From positions 1-63,235 of the forward strand of contig JAGWBK010000021.1 in assembly GCA_021295915.1 (NCBI GenBank): a DNA stretch of 63,235 bases, in the 5' to 3' direction. Shown in pieces: positions 8,739 to 18,499 of the stretch. Origin of the DNA: Dehalococcoidia bacterium (GTDB lineage Bacteria; Chloroflexota; Dehalococcoidia; Lucifugimonadales; UBA1123). The notes below the pieces were generated by a model, which saw only the letters and a program-made list of their open reading frames with translations, was not told the DNA's origin and did no database searches. The first letter of the stretch is position 1; each line of letters starts with the position of its first letter. Position numbers and translations under genes: made by a program.

Positions 8739-9512
8739 TCAGGAGCCCCGCAGTCGTCTTAGCTCCTCTTCCAACTCGTGGACTCGTGCCTCGGCCTCTA
8801 AACGCCCGGCCCGCTCTTCATCTGCCCGGGCGCGCTCGTCGTCGAACGTTGGGATGTGAAGGCCAGTCTCCGGGTTGTACCATTCCAGCTGACCGTCGTG
8901 CCAGCGTATGTTAAGGTCCAGGACCTCGCTGTGGCCCTGATACGTGCCCTCAGACAGTTGATCTATCTGGATGGGCTCGTACACCCCGTTCACAAGCCGG
9001 TCCCCGGCCAGATGGACTCCGTGAAACTCTCCTGTCTCGTCGAAGCGCCAGTACTCGGGAATGCCCATAGCCGCGTACACGTCACGCTTCTCACCCGTAC
9101 CCTCACTCCCAGTGGAGCGGGACGCTATCTCCAGCACGAAGTCCGGCGGCTTGCCCTGCTCTGAGATGACGTAAGCGTTTCTGCGATGGTAGGTGACGGG
9201 GTCCACGTCGAACGCGATGAGCAAGTCGAGACACTTCACCCCTGCCATGTTCCGTGTTGTCCTTAGACTGACGTAGCGCTCGCCGGCGACCAGCGTGGTT
9301 TCCGGGTTGCCGAGGTGGCGGATCAGGTGATGGACGCTGCCGGTTCGGGTGAGGTGTTCGAAGCTGGTCATGTCGTCGGGCTTTCGTTCCGGAGGGTCCG
9401 GGAAGCGGAATCCGCCGAGGACTTCTGTAGTCTTGGCTGTTGGGTAGGCGAGTATGCGCGGGTACCGGCGGGTTGTGGTGCCGATCGGTTCGATGTTGCT
9501 CTCAGGCCTCAA
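8739..9512 (-). CDS. Uma2 family (DUF820) PD-(D/E)xK nuclease-fold protein
   Basis: This protein of up to 257 residues has the Uma2 restriction-endonuclease-like core. Visible elements are VKCLDLLIAFDVDP (acidic metal ligand), PPDFVLEIASRST (the E-x-x-S/K part of the site) and KRDVYAAMGIPEYWRFD. The C-terminal 35 residues are a charged coiled coil (DDERARADEERAGRLEAEA), common in this family. Uma2 genes are abundant in Cyanobacteria and Chloroflexota; their substrate is unknown. The TTG start at 9512 is uncertain: a perfect TATAAT (9517-9512) overlaps it, which would favour a start further in, such as the ATG at 9371. Confidence 0.85.
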   Translation of the reverse strand: MRPESNIEPIGTTTRRYPRILAYPTAKTTEVLGGFRFPDPPERKPDDMTSFEHLTRTGSVHHLIRHLGNPETTLVAGERYVSLRTTRNMAGVKCLDLLIAFDVDPVTYHRRNAYVISEQGKPPDFVLEIASRSTGSEGTGEKRDVYAAMGIPEYWRFDETGEFHGVHLAGDRLVNGVYEPIQIDQLSEGTYQGHSEVLDLNIRWHDGQLEWYNPETGLHIPTFDDERARADEERAGRLEAEARVHELEEELRRLRGS

Positions 9513-9560
9513 TTATACCTCACGGTCACCTGAGCGGTCTGAGAGTTCGGGAGAGGACTT

Positions 9561-10565
9561 CTATCCCAGTGCTTCTACTGCGGCGGCTGTCTGTCGTGAC
9601 TCCTCGATGCGCTGGAGTACCACCTGGGCGAGCTTCCGGGTGTCTTCTCGGTAGGTGACGGCGGGGTTTGCCTCGACCTTGGCGACCCATGCAGATGGCA
9701 GGCCGGACGCGCCGTGGAGCGCGCCGACTATGCTGCCGACCATCGTGGCTATGGTATCGGCGTCGCGTCCGAAGTTGGCGCTCCAGGTTATGGCGCGCAC
9801 GGGGTCGCCCCCTGACATCGTCAGTATAGCAAGGGTCGCTGGGATGGTCTCCATCGAGTCTGCGAGCACGGTCCGCTGGTATGTGGCGTAGTACCGCTCT
9901 CTGAATGTTTCGTATGACGACGACTCTGCAGCCAGATCGAGCGCTTCGGCTATCGCCTGCTTTAGAGCGCCTGCGCTCACGGGCAGCAGGTAGCGAGTTG
10001 CGCCGTCGACCACAGACTCGATAGTCGCGTTGGCGTCGAATGAGGCAGCCACTGCGGCAGCCATCGAGCAGGCGGCGTCTCGGCAGTAGCCCGAGTTCCC
10101 GCCGTGGTGGATGAACGATGCCACGTCCAGCGTCTCCAGCACCGCCTGTCTGGGATTGCAGGCGTTGATGATGCCCATAGGGGAGATAGCCATGGCTGTT
10201 GAGGAGCTCTGCATGTTGCCCCAGCCAGCGTAGGCGGGGAGTTCGAGGCCCTGCTCGTACTTGTGGAAGGCGTTGCGCACGGGGATGAACCAGAGGTGCC
10301 GGTTCTGTTCCTTGAAGTCCTTGAACGACTGTGCGAAGTGGTCGACCGTAGGGTGGCCGTCGCTCTTGTATATGGCGTCAATGAGCTGACCGCGGATTGC
10401 GGTGTCGTCGGTGCCGACACCCTCGAAGTCGGTTACGCCATCGGGGCCATACTGCTCGATGATCTGCTCGTAGTGCATGCCCTCAGTGGGAGCGCCCATC
10501 GCGTCGCCAATGAGGCCTCCAAGAAGGCATCCGTAGATCTTGTCGGTAAGTTGGTCTGTGGGCAT
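9561..10565 (-). CDS. ADP-ribosylglycohydrolase family protein
   Basis: This 334-residue protein belongs to the ADP-ribosylglycohydrolase (ARH/DraG) family, which hydrolyses ADP-ribose from proteins or related N-glycosides using two magnesium ions. The metal-binding signatures are present: GDAMGAPTEG near the N-terminus, GTDDTAIRG, and the C-terminal NFGRDADTIATMVGSIVGAL. The ATG at 10565 is preceded by GGAG at good spacing; an upstream TTG is less likely. No dinitrogenase reductase or ART toxin gene is near, so the physiological substrate is unknown. It is separate from the neighbouring Uma2 and SLC13 genes by short gaps on the same strand. Confidence 0.9.
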   Translation of the reverse strand: MPTDQLTDKIYGCLLGGLIGDAMGAPTEGMHYEQIIEQYGPDGVTDFEGVGTDDTAIRGQLIDAIYKSDGHPTVDHFAQSFKDFKEQNRHLWFIPVRNAFHKYEQGLELPAYAGWGNMQSSSTAMAISPMGIINACNPRQAVLETLDVASFIHHGGNSGYCRDAACSMAAAVAASFDANATIESVVDGATRYLLPVSAGALKQAIAEALDLAAESSSYETFRERYYATYQRTVLADSMETIPATLAILTMSGGDPVRAITWSANFGRDADTIATMVGSIVGALHGASGLPSAWVAKVEANPAVTYREDTRKLAQVVLQRIEESRQTAAAVEALG

Positions 10566-10674
10566 TTGTGAATCTCCGAGGACCGGCAACGTAATACGAT
10601 CTGCCGAGAAGACTGTGCAGGTCGGATAGTGGAAGTGATTCTAGCAATCGGCGATTGGGATTGCATGTCCAGCT

Positions 10675-12462
10675 TTAAGCTGGCCCAAGCGGCCAGGCCC
10701 ACATGATGAGGGGGATGGCTGTGGCGGTTATTACGATCACGAGGGGGAGACCCATTCTCCAGTAGTCTCCGAACTGATAGCCGCCGGGGCCCATGACGAT
10801 TGTGTTGGACTGGTGGCCGATAGGGGACAGGAACGCGGATGACGCGCCTATCGCCACTGCCATCAGGAACGGGTCGGAGGAGGCTCCGAGGGTGTCCGCG
10901 ACGCTAACCCCGATTGGCGCCATGAGGATCACGGCGGCGGCGTTGTTGATCACGGCGGACAGCAGCAGCGTGGTGATGAGTATGACGCCGATCATGGCCC
11001 ACGGCGGGAGGAATCCTCCGAGGTCTGTGATGACTGTGGCTATCCTCGCTGCGCCTCCGGTGGTCTCCAGCGCCGCGCCTACAGGGATCATGGCGCCGAG
11101 CAGGATGATTACTGGCCAGTCTATGGCCTGGTATGCGTCCTGCAGGGAGAGGAAGCGGCTCATCAGTAAGACTGCCACGGCGGCCGTAAAGGAGATCTGT
11201 ACGGGGAGTAGTTCGAGAGACGTCAGTAGGACTGCCGCAGCGAATACCAGCACTGGAAAGACGAGCCTGCGGGGCTGTCCGATTCGCAGCTCGCGTTCGG
11301 CGAGGGGGAGCAGTCCGAGCCTGGGCAGCGCGGCCTGTACCGCCTCGGTCTTCCCCTGGAGCAGCAGAACGTCTCCTGCACGGAACGTCATGTGGCCGAG
11401 TCTGCGAACGAGCCTGGTGCCTCGCCTGGACAGTCCCAGCAGGTTAACGCCGAACGCAGCGTGCAGGTGCAGGCCCCTGGCAGTTCTGCCCGCGGCCATG
11501 CTGTCCGGGCTGACGATGGCCTCCAGCGTGGATACGTCCTGTGAGCTGAGTGTCTGATCGATCTCCGACTCGATGTCCCTGGACCACTCGAGCTCGAAGC
11601 CTGTCCTGTCGATGAACGTCCAGATCTGGCCCGGATCGGCCTCGATGATGAAGATGTCGTTGGAGTCTATGATCTGATCGCTGGACGGTGCGCCGTAGAC
11701 TACGCCTCGACGAAGCAGCCCCGCAATCACGACGTCTTCCTCGGCGAGCTCTTCGAGGTCGCCGAGGAGCATTCCAACGAATCGCGAGTCGGCGGGCACA
11801 CGCACCTCGGTCATGTAGCCTTCGATGTCGAGAGTCTCACCCAGGGCAACTGGGGGGCGCCTTAGAGGGATCAGACGCCATCCTACCAGGGCAATGAACA
11901 GCACACCGGCTACGGTTACCCCGAGGCCGACTATCGTGAAGTCGAACATGTTGAATTGCATGCCGATTTCGTCATTGCGGAAGTTGGAGATGATGACGTT
12001 CGGCGGAGTCCCGATGAGGGTCGTCATGCCGCCCAGGAGGGATGCGAAGGCCAGCGGCATGAGAAACAGCGAGGCCGGATGTTTGCTCCTGCCGGACACC
12101 CTGACGGCCACAGGCATGAGGAGGCTGACGGCGCCGATGTTGTTCATGAACGCCGAGAGGAATGCCGACAGTCCTGACATCGCGCCTATCCGAAGACTCG
12201 CGTACTCGGGTATTCGCGAAAGCCATCCCGCAATCGAGTCAACGATGCCTGAGTTCTGCAGCGCTCGACTCAGTACCAGGACGGCGGCTACCGTAACGAC
12301 CGCCGGATGGCCGAAGCCCTGGTAGGCCTCGGAGGGCGGCACGATTCCCACTATCGCCAGGATGAGCAGGGACAGCAGGGCGACGACGTCGTACCGCCAC
12401 CTGGCCGTCACGAACAGGACGAGAGCGAGAATGAGGACTCCGAAGACAATAGCCTCATCCAT
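10675..12462 (-). CDS. SLC13/DASS-type permease with two TrkA-C (RCK_C) domains
   Basis: This 595-residue membrane protein belongs to the ion-transporter superfamily that carries dicarboxylates, sulfate or other anions with sodium. Twin substrate-site motifs are visible: FMNNIGAVSLLMPVA with LIGTPPNVI in the first half, and VINNAAAVILMAPIG with GHQSNTIVMGPGGY in the second. A cytoplasmic insert of about 200 residues (roughly 205-390) contains two RCK_C domains, often regulatory ligand-binding modules (EVRVPADSRFVGM and LEAIVSPDSMAAGRT begin them). The substrate cannot be assigned. It is transcribed alone on the minus strand, with a short leader. Confidence 0.9.
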   Translation of the reverse strand: MDEAIVFGVLILALVLFVTARWRYDVVALLSLLILAIVGIVPPSEAYQGFGHPAVVTVAAVLVLSRALQNSGIVDSIAGWLSRIPEYASLRIGAMSGLSAFLSAFMNNIGAVSLLMPVAVRVSGRSKHPASLFLMPLAFASLLGGMTTLIGTPPNVIISNFRNDEIGMQFNMFDFTIVGLGVTVAGVLFIALVGWRLIPLRRPPVALGETLDIEGYMTEVRVPADSRFVGMLLGDLEELAEEDVVIAGLLRRGVVYGAPSSDQIIDSNDIFIIEADPGQIWTFIDRTGFELEWSRDIESEIDQTLSSQDVSTLEAIVSPDSMAAGRTARGLHLHAAFGVNLLGLSRRGTRLVRRLGHMTFRAGDVLLLQGKTEAVQAALPRLGLLPLAERELRIGQPRRLVFPVLVFAAAVLLTSLELLPVQISFTAAVAVLLMSRFLSLQDAYQAIDWPVIILLGAMIPVGAALETTGGAARIATVITDLGGFLPPWAMIGVILITTLLLSAVINNAAAVILMAPIGVSVADTLGASSDPFLMAVAIGASSAFLSPIGHQSNTIVMGPGGYQFGDYWRMGLPLVIVITATAIPLIMWAWPLGPA

Positions 12463-12576
12463 CGGTCGAACGAGGGACCCCCTGTAAGAGTAGCGGACGG
12501 GTGAGTGCCACCCTGTCCGCCAGACTCAGTTTACAGGGGTGTGAGGGGCATGTGCGTACTCGCCGAGTTTTCCGGA

Positions 12577-14204
12577 CTACCCCTCGTACCAGCCAGAGCC
12601 GAAGATCAGCCCGTCGTGGCGGACAGCCCAGGTGTGCTTCTGCTGCTCCGCACCCGTTTCCGGGTTGATGAGCACGTAATCCACCCATCGACCGGCTTCA
12701 GTGGCCCCTGTCAGTTCGTCGCCGTAGAAGTGACCAGTGGAATCGACGCGAAGAGCGGGGTCACGACCTATGAACATCGGATTGTGGTGGGAAATGGTGT
12801 AACCGTCACCGTCGATGACAAACACGTACCACTGTCCGTCTACGCTCTCAGGGTTGTTGTTGTAGTCGATGGTGCGGTCCAGTCCAACTGCGTTGTATAG
12901 GTTGATGGCCTGATGCACGAATGCCTTGGTGTAGGCGGGTGCATCGGACTTGGCTGGGCCGTCTTCGTACCAACCTGAACCGAAGACCAGGCCGTCGTAT
13001 CGGACCATCCACGAGTGCTTGGTCTCGACTCCCCCTGTGGCAGGGTTGGGGAAGATGTATGAGAACCATTCACCGTCCTGGTCCGCGACTGCGGCAACGG
13101 CTGCACCTGATGGATAGGCGTTCGATCCCTTCACTTCTACGGCAGGGACTCCTACGAGTGAAGGATTGGCGGGGTGGGCGATCAGCGTGTCTTCTTCGTC
13201 GCCGATGAAGATGTACCACTGTCCGTCGATGCTCTCAGGCATGTTGTAGAAGGCGACGGTGTCGTCGAGTCCAACTGCATCGTAGAGTGCGATTGCCCGC
13301 CGTACGAAGGACTGCGTGTACGCTGGGGCATCGGACTTAGTAGGACCGTCCTCGTACCACCCAGTACCAAAGACCAGCCCATCGTAGCGGACCATCCATG
13401 AGTGCTTGGTCTCGACTCCGCCTGTGGCGGGGTTGCGGAAGGTGTAGGAGAACCATTCGCCGTCCTCGTCGGCGGAGGCCGCGACAGCTGAGCCTGCTGG
13501 ATAAGCGTTGGGGCCCGTAGCGTACGAGAAGGGCTGTCCTACGAGGTCGGGATTGCCCGCATGGGCGAGCATCATGTCGTTCTCGTCGCCGATAAAGACG
13601 TACCACTGGCCATCGATGCTCTCTGGCGTGTTGTAGTAGGTGACGGTTGCATCGAGTCCGTCGGATTTATACCTGCTGATGGCCTCCTTGACCAGATATT
13701 GGGTGTAGGCGTCGGGAGTCGACTTCGGAGGAGCGACTGCCAGCTTGGTCTCTACCATCCCCTCGGACTTCATCATGGCAGCGGGGGCCGGTATGTCAGC
13801 AATTGCTGCCTGGACGATGCGCTCGACATCTTGGCTGCCGAGTCCGGGGGATGGCTGGGGGATGTCCGCAATGGAGTCCCGTACGATGCGCTCCACCTCG
13901 TCGCTCGTGACACCGATAGTAGACTCGGGGATGTCCCCGATAAAATCTCTTCGACCTCGGCGCTGGTTATTCCCAGAGGAGGCTCAGGAATATCAGCTAT
14001 GGAGTCCTGCACGATTCGTTCTACTTCAGCGACAGATGCGCCGGGCTCGGGAGCTGCTGGCTGGCTGGCAAGCTCGGAACGCACTACGTCTTCCACATCT
14101 GCCCGGGACATCCCGGCCTCGGAGTCGCTGCACGCGACGATGAGAAATGCGAGGGCAGTGGTCAGAATTGCTACCGCCGCAATGTTGATGATTCGATTGG
14201 GCAT
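12577..14204 (-). pseudogene. Lipoprotein with three tandem Cache-type modules, broken by a frameshift
   Basis: From the ATG at 14204 the product starts with a lipoprotein signal (lipobox LIVAC). It then runs through about five repeats of some 22 residues patterned EVERIVxDSIADIPxP. The frame breaks near 13941-13948, and the remainder continues in another frame to 12577. Aligning repeats shows that the interrupted unit lacks three residues plus one base, consistent with a deletion of about 10 nt. The C-terminal 375 residues are three copies of a Cache-like extracytoplasmic sensor domain of about 125 residues, each with a core like DGQWYVFIGDE and ending in a motif like MVRYDGLVFGSGWYE. No membrane-spanning helix or signalling output follows, so this would be a lipid-anchored ligand-binding protein. 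Copies 1 and 2 are nearly identical, indicating recent duplication. Confidence 0.8.
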
Positions 14205-14553
14205 TTGATTACTCGTCCTACCGGTATTATCTGAGAACATTATCAATTTCACTTCGATTTATGCATGTATCAATTGTGCTATAGCCCGTATCAGGCCAAT
14301 TAATACGCTGTTTAACTCTAGCAAGCCGTTAATGTGCGTGTCACCCACAATTACTTGGAATTTATATAGCCAATGCTGGAATGTTATGGTACTGTGGATA
14401 GCCGAGGGGGAGTTGGAGCAGAATCCCTTGAGGAGAGACTGGACATACATACTAGGATGATGTAGTTTCTCATGTCGGGGCAAGTGGAATAGCTATCTGC
14501 GTTCCGATATTATTGTTGCTCGAAATCTATTGTTCTTCTCAGGAGGTAGCTGA
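14205..14553. other. AT-rich divergent intergenic region
   Basis: About 350 bases lie between the Cache lipoprotein (minus) and the DUF5679 gene (plus), clearly richer in A and T than the neighbouring genes. It must hold promoters for both. Several AT-rich hexamers could be -10 elements, but none is paired with a convincing -35. No RNA family or further gene is recognisable. Confidence 0.5.
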
Positions 14554-14697
14554 ATGACTGGATACTGCATGAAGTGCCGCGAGTCTCGTGAGATTGAAGA
14601 GGCTGAGCAGGTCACAATGAAGAATGGCCGACCGGCCACCCGTGGCAAGTGCGGCCTTTGCGGGACCACCATGTTCAAGATAGGTAAGGCCAGCTAA
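14554..14697 (+). CDS. DUF5679-like zinc-ribbon mini-protein
   Basis: This 47-residue protein has two CxxC knuckles, YCMKC (4-8) and CGLC (33-36), separated by the conserved stretch VTMKNGRPATRG. That pattern matches the small DUF5679 family. Four cysteines at this spacing would bind one zinc. A textbook AGGAGGT Shine-Dalgarno lies 7 bases before the ATG, suggesting strong translation. Function is unknown; short zinc ribbons of this kind often touch RNA, ribosomes or protein partners, which is inference. It stands alone on the plus strand after an AT-rich region and is followed by hairpins near 14762-14822. Confidence 0.88.
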   Translation: MTGYCMKCRESREIEEAEQVTMKNGRPATRGKCGLCGTTMFKIGKAS

Positions 14698-14799
14698 CCT
14701 TACGTTCAAGTTTGGGGCAGGCGTTTCAGCAGGTGTGAATTCACTCTGAGCGCCTGTCCAGGGCCACTCAATACTGGGTGGCCAAAAATTCCACCAGAA

Positions 14800-14822
14800 C
14801 TGCCCGCCAATTGGACGGGCAG
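14800..14822 (+). terminator. Hairpin between convergent genes
   Basis: CTGCCCG (14800-14806) pairs with CGGGCAG (14816-14822) around a 9-nt loop. It is followed on the plus strand by TCTGCATTTCTCT, a weak T-rich run. A second 6-bp hairpin lies at 14762-14783. Both sit between the DUF5679 gene and the convergent acyl ligase locus, a position suited to a two-way terminator. Confidence 0.5.
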
Positions 14823-14847
14823 TCTGCATTTCTCTACCCTTCGCTAT

Positions 14848-16996
14848 CTAAAGCGACCTGACAGCAGCTTCGATTGTGCTGGTCGCCTCCTGGTAGTCGG
14901 TCCCGGGCGAGAACTTCAGTGGTTCACCGAACCGTATCTCTACTGACCCACGCTTGAAGATGGGGAACCTCGACGGCGAACCCAGACGGTCGATGTGCAG
15001 CTTCAGAGGCACTACTGGCAGCCGTCCTTCCACTGCGACCAGGCCGGTGCCGTTCATGAATGGCTTGATCGGGCCGCCGATGGTCAGTTGGCCCTCAGGG
15101 TAGATCAGCACAGACCAGCCGTTGTCGATGATCTTGCCCATGTTTTCGAGACTGGGCCTGACCGCTCCCTCCTGTGCGAGGGGAAACCTGTTTCCCATCA
15201 GCGGGTTAATTACCCATAAGACCGGGTTCTTCCATAGCCTGGCTGCGCCCGCGATTGCCAGTCTCCTTCTCCAGTGATTGGGGATGGCCTCGATTATCAG
15301 GGCGTTGTCCAGGCCGAGGCTGGGGTTGGATGCGAACAGCACCGGGCCATCCAGGTCTCGCAGTTTCTCGCGTCCCGTGACCCTCATGCCGTAGGGCAGC
15401 TTCAGGACTGGGAACATGAGACCCCGCTGGATGAAGCCGCGGACCATGCGGCACCACCATCTCATACCCCACTCCGGGAAGCTAGTGACTGGTGGGTTGC
15501 TTGCGCCCTCTTCCAGGATCGTTTGCAGCTGGCGGATTGTTGTCTCCGGCCCGATCTGACTTTCGTCGAGATACACGCCGAGGTCGGCTTCGATCACAGA
15601 CAGCATCTCGACCCTGCCGAGCGAGTCGAGGTTGAGGTCGTCACCCAATGTCATGTCGGGTGTGATGTCCGCCGCGTTCACGATGGCGACCTCAGAGACT
15701 ATGTCCACGAGTTCGCGGCTGCCGTCCCGTGGGGATGATGACGACGTCGATGGACTGGCGGACGCCTCTGCCTGCACGCCGTTCTCCAGCATCTCGGTCA
15801 GTTGCGGTTTCTTGATCTTGAGAATGTGGGTGCGTGGGAAGTCTTCTTCAGGCCAGACGGTGTAGCCCCTGACCCGCTGCTGCTCTGCGAGCTGGTCGTT
15901 GGCCCAAGAGACTATTGGTTCGGCATCGTCGGCGCCGTCCAGAATCAGGGCGGCGTGGACTTCCACCGATCCGCTGCGGGCGGACTGAAGTCCCACGACG
16001 GCGGAGTCCGTCACGTTTGGGTGCCTGTTGAGCACGGCCTGGATGTCGTCGGGATAGACGTTCTGCCCGCTGGGGAGGACAATCATGTCCTTCATCCTGC
16101 CGCGGATGTGCAGGAAGTCTTCATCGTCGAAGTAGCCCAGGTCTCCAGTCATATACCAGTCCCTGTCGGTCTGCCGCACCGTATCGTTCACGGGATTATC
16201 TCTTACCGTGTCAAGATACAAGTCCCTGCGGGACGAGAAGCATGGTCGTGATCTGACGCTCCCGCATGGTGCGGGCCAGCACGGTGGGCTGTCTGCTGGT
16301 TGGGTACGTGACGCTCGCGCCGAAGTGCAGCACGGTTAGAAGTCCGCCCATCTGCTCGTACATGTGACTGAGGGGCAGGATGGAGAGGAGCCTGCTGGAC
16401 GTATCGCAGGTGATGTACTGGGTTATGCCCTCCAGGTTGGCAGTCAGGTTGCGGTGTGTGAGCATCACCCCCTTGGGGTCGCCGGTCGTACTCGATGTGA
16501 ACATAATCTCAGCGAGGTCGTCCGGCTCGATCTCGACATTCTGCGGCTCGGGCAGGCCGTGGGTCTCGCTCTCCAGTTGCTCGAAAGTGATCTCTGGCAG
16601 GTCGAGGTCCACGCCGCCCTTTGGAGTGAATCGAGAGGTGAAGGCCAGCTTCGGAGTGATCCTGGAGATCACCCGCTCTACGTAGTCTGGCGCACTGCGG
16701 AGGTCGAGAGGAACTGCAACCACGCCAGCCCTCATGCAGCCGAAGTAGACGAGCACCCACTGCGGGCAGTTCGGTCCCCAGACGATGACCCGGTCGCCTC
16801 TGGACAGTCCCCTTCGCTGCAGGAGCGTAGCGACCTGTCCCGACTCGCGCCAGAGTCGTTCGTAGGACCAGCGCTGGTATCGGAAGCCGGGCTTGAACAG
16901 CAGGGCGTCGCTTGGGCCGTGGCTGTCGACGGCTCCCCTGAGGAAGTCGACTATGGTGCTGCCAGCAGATGCGCCGTTCTGACTCGTAACTGTCAT
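14848..16996 (-). pseudogene. Acyl-AMP ligase / acyl carrier protein / PlsC-like fusion with an internal deletion
   Basis: The first 261 residues (16996 down to a stop near 16211) are the N-terminal half of an adenylate-forming ligase, including the P-loop TSSTTGDPKGVMLTHRN. The remaining frame (to 14848) resumes at the C-terminal ligase part (WYMTGDLGYFDDEDFLHIRGR, LPSGQNVYPDDIQ), then an acyl carrier domain with the phosphopantetheine serine in NLDSLGRVEM, then a PlsC-like acyltransferase domain. The middle of the ligase, roughly 140-150 residues including the usual YGxTE motif, is missing at the junction near 16215. The acyltransferase also has NPSLGLD where NHxxxxD is expected, losing the catalytic histidine, and YPEGQLTIG in place of FPEGTRS. 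Intact relatives activate and transfer fatty acids to lysolipids; this copy looks inactive. It is 16 bases downstream of the MBL gene. Confidence 0.85.
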
Positions 16997-17012
16997 CGAT
17001 GTCTCCAGGTCA

Positions 17013-17726
17013 TTAGAGGGTATACGTGCCGAGCATCTGCCTCAGCGCGGCGCGGGCCGCTCCGTGAAACGGTGGAAAGTGGCTGAAGCAGATCGTGTGA
17101 AAGTCCAGACTCACGAGCTTACGGAGCGACTCCATAGCCTGTTCCGGGTCCTGGGTCACTGCCGCCGCCGGAGGGGTGAGCTTACGTCCCAGCCTGTACT
17201 GGAGAGCGTCGCCCACTATCAGCAGCTTCTGGTTGGGCAGAAAGATAGTTATGCTGCCCGGTGTGTGGCCCGGTGTGTGGACGACCTGCACTGGAAAGTC
17301 GAAGGGAATGATGTCTCCGTCTTCCAGTTCGGTGTCGATCGGAGTCAGAGGGGCATTGACCTTCTCCATCAGGGGCGCGGCGATCCTCGCCATCAGCCTG
17401 CGCTGAAACGGGTTCGGCTGCTCCTCGGCGCCTTTCAGGAATCGTGAGTCCAGCCGGTGCGCCATCACGGGAATATCGCTCTCGTAGACCAGTTCGCGAA
17501 CACCGCCTGCGTGGTCGGGGTGGTAGTGGGTGATGATCACGCCGGAGAGACTGTTGGAGGAGACTCCGAGCTCGTCCAGCCCGCTGTGAATCAGACCTGC
17601 GCTGCCCTTCATGCCCGCGTCGATCATGAGGACTCTGCCGTCCCCGATGAGAGCCGTAACCCTTGAGCCAAGCGCGCGGATCTGGAAGACGCCTTTGACG
17701 ACGCGTATCGGATTGCCCAGCTTCAT
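17013..17726 (-). CDS. MBL-fold metallo-hydrolase
   Basis: This 237-residue metallo-beta-lactamase-fold hydrolase has a complete metal site: HYHPDH (67-72), H154 in TPGHTPGS, D173 in VGDAL and H216 in FSHFPP. The family covers thioesterases, lactonases, glyoxalase II-like enzymes and others; the substrate is not evident. The ATG at 17726 lies 4 bases after the stop of the response regulator, and GGAGG within that gene's last codons can serve as its RBS. The order sensor kinase - regulator - MBL - acyl ligase fusion suggests one operon, perhaps linking acyl metabolism to the two-component system (inference). Confidence 0.9.
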   Translation of the reverse strand: MKLGNPIRVVKGVFQIRALGSRVTALIGDGRVLMIDAGMKGSAGLIHSGLDELGVSSNSLSGVIITHYHPDHAGGVRELVYESDIPVMAHRLDSRFLKGAEEQPNPFQRRLMARIAAPLMEKVNAPLTPIDTELEDGDIIPFDFPVQVVHTPGHTPGSITIFLPNQKLLIVGDALQYRLGRKLTPPAAAVTQDPEQAMESLRKLVSLDFHTICFSHFPPFHGAARAALRQMLGTYTL

Positions 17727-17730
17727 TTGC

Positions 17731-18408
17731 TCACGCGCCTCCAAGCCGGTAGTCGTCCAGCAGACCCATGCGGACCGCCCAGATTACGAGTTCCTGCTTG
17801 GTATCGATGCCGAGCTTGTCCTGTATGCCGTATATGGCGTTTCTGATCGTCAATGGCTGGTTGCTCCTAACGTCGGCTATCTCAGCGTAGGAGAGTCCCT
17901 GCGCGAACAGCGTGAGTATTTCCCGGTCGCGATCGGTGAGCCTTTCGAGTTCCCTGACCTTACTCTGCTCGGCGGCAGCCCTGATGCCAGCGAACACGCT
18001 CCTGATGACCGCCCCGGGAATCCGGTACTCTCCCTCTGCCACGTCTCTGACTGTGTTGAGCAGCTTGTCCTTGCCGGAGTACTTCTGAAGGTACCCGGTC
18101 GCGCCCGCGGCAACCGCCTCCATTACGGCATCGTCCTCCGCCGAAGCGGTGAGGATCAGCACTCTCGTATCGGGCAGCATCTCTGTGATCTCCCGGCAGG
18201 CGTCGATGCCGTTCTTGAGCGGCATCATCACGTCCATGATGACCACGTCGGGCCTTAGCTGCTGCGCGATCCTCACGGCTGCCGCACCGTCGCCGACCTG
18301 GCCGACCACGTCGAAGTCGCCCTCACGCTGGAGCACTTCCCGCAGGCCATCTCTCATTATCTCATGGTCGTCGACGAGAAGGACCCTTGTCTGCCTGGTT
18401 GTCGTCAA
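17731..18408 (-). CDS. NarL/LuxR-type response regulator
   Basis: This response regulator has 225 residues. The receiver domain carries D13-D14, the phospho-acceptor D59 (VIMDVMMP), T87 and K109. The C-terminal LuxR-type helix-turn-helix begins ELERLTDRDREILTLFAQG and ends IQDKLGIDTKQELVIWAV. The recognition helix region TIRNAIYGIQDKLG is close to, though not identical with, the usual TVRNHLSNIFRKLG type. I place the start at TTG 18408, because GGAGG lies seven bases upstream and the receiver fold begins right after it; an upstream in-frame ATG adds a low-complexity leader crossing a repeat. It pairs with the kinase gene directly upstream. Confidence 0.92.
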   Translation of the reverse strand: MTTTRQTRVLLVDDHEIMRDGLREVLQREGDFDVVGQVGDGAAAVRIAQQLRPDVVIMDVMMPLKNGIDACREITEMLPDTRVLILTASAEDDAVMEAVAAGATGYLQKYSGKDKLLNTVRDVAEGEYRIPGAVIRSVFAGIRAAAEQSKVRELERLTDRDREILTLFAQGLSYAEIADVRSNQPLTIRNAIYGIQDKLGIDTKQELVIWAVRMGLLDDYRLGGA

Positions 18409-18499
18409 GTTACAGCCTCCTCGGTGTGTTGTAACTGATAGGGGATGTATTCTGTAGTATGGGGCATGCTTTTTACCCTCACCCTCAGGGAGAGCGGGC

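Noticed and set aside
14762-14783. GGCCAC/GTGGCC hairpin as a plus-strand intrinsic terminator
   Set aside because: It is followed by A residues, not T residues, so it is at best part of a compound structure with the hairpin at 14800-14822.
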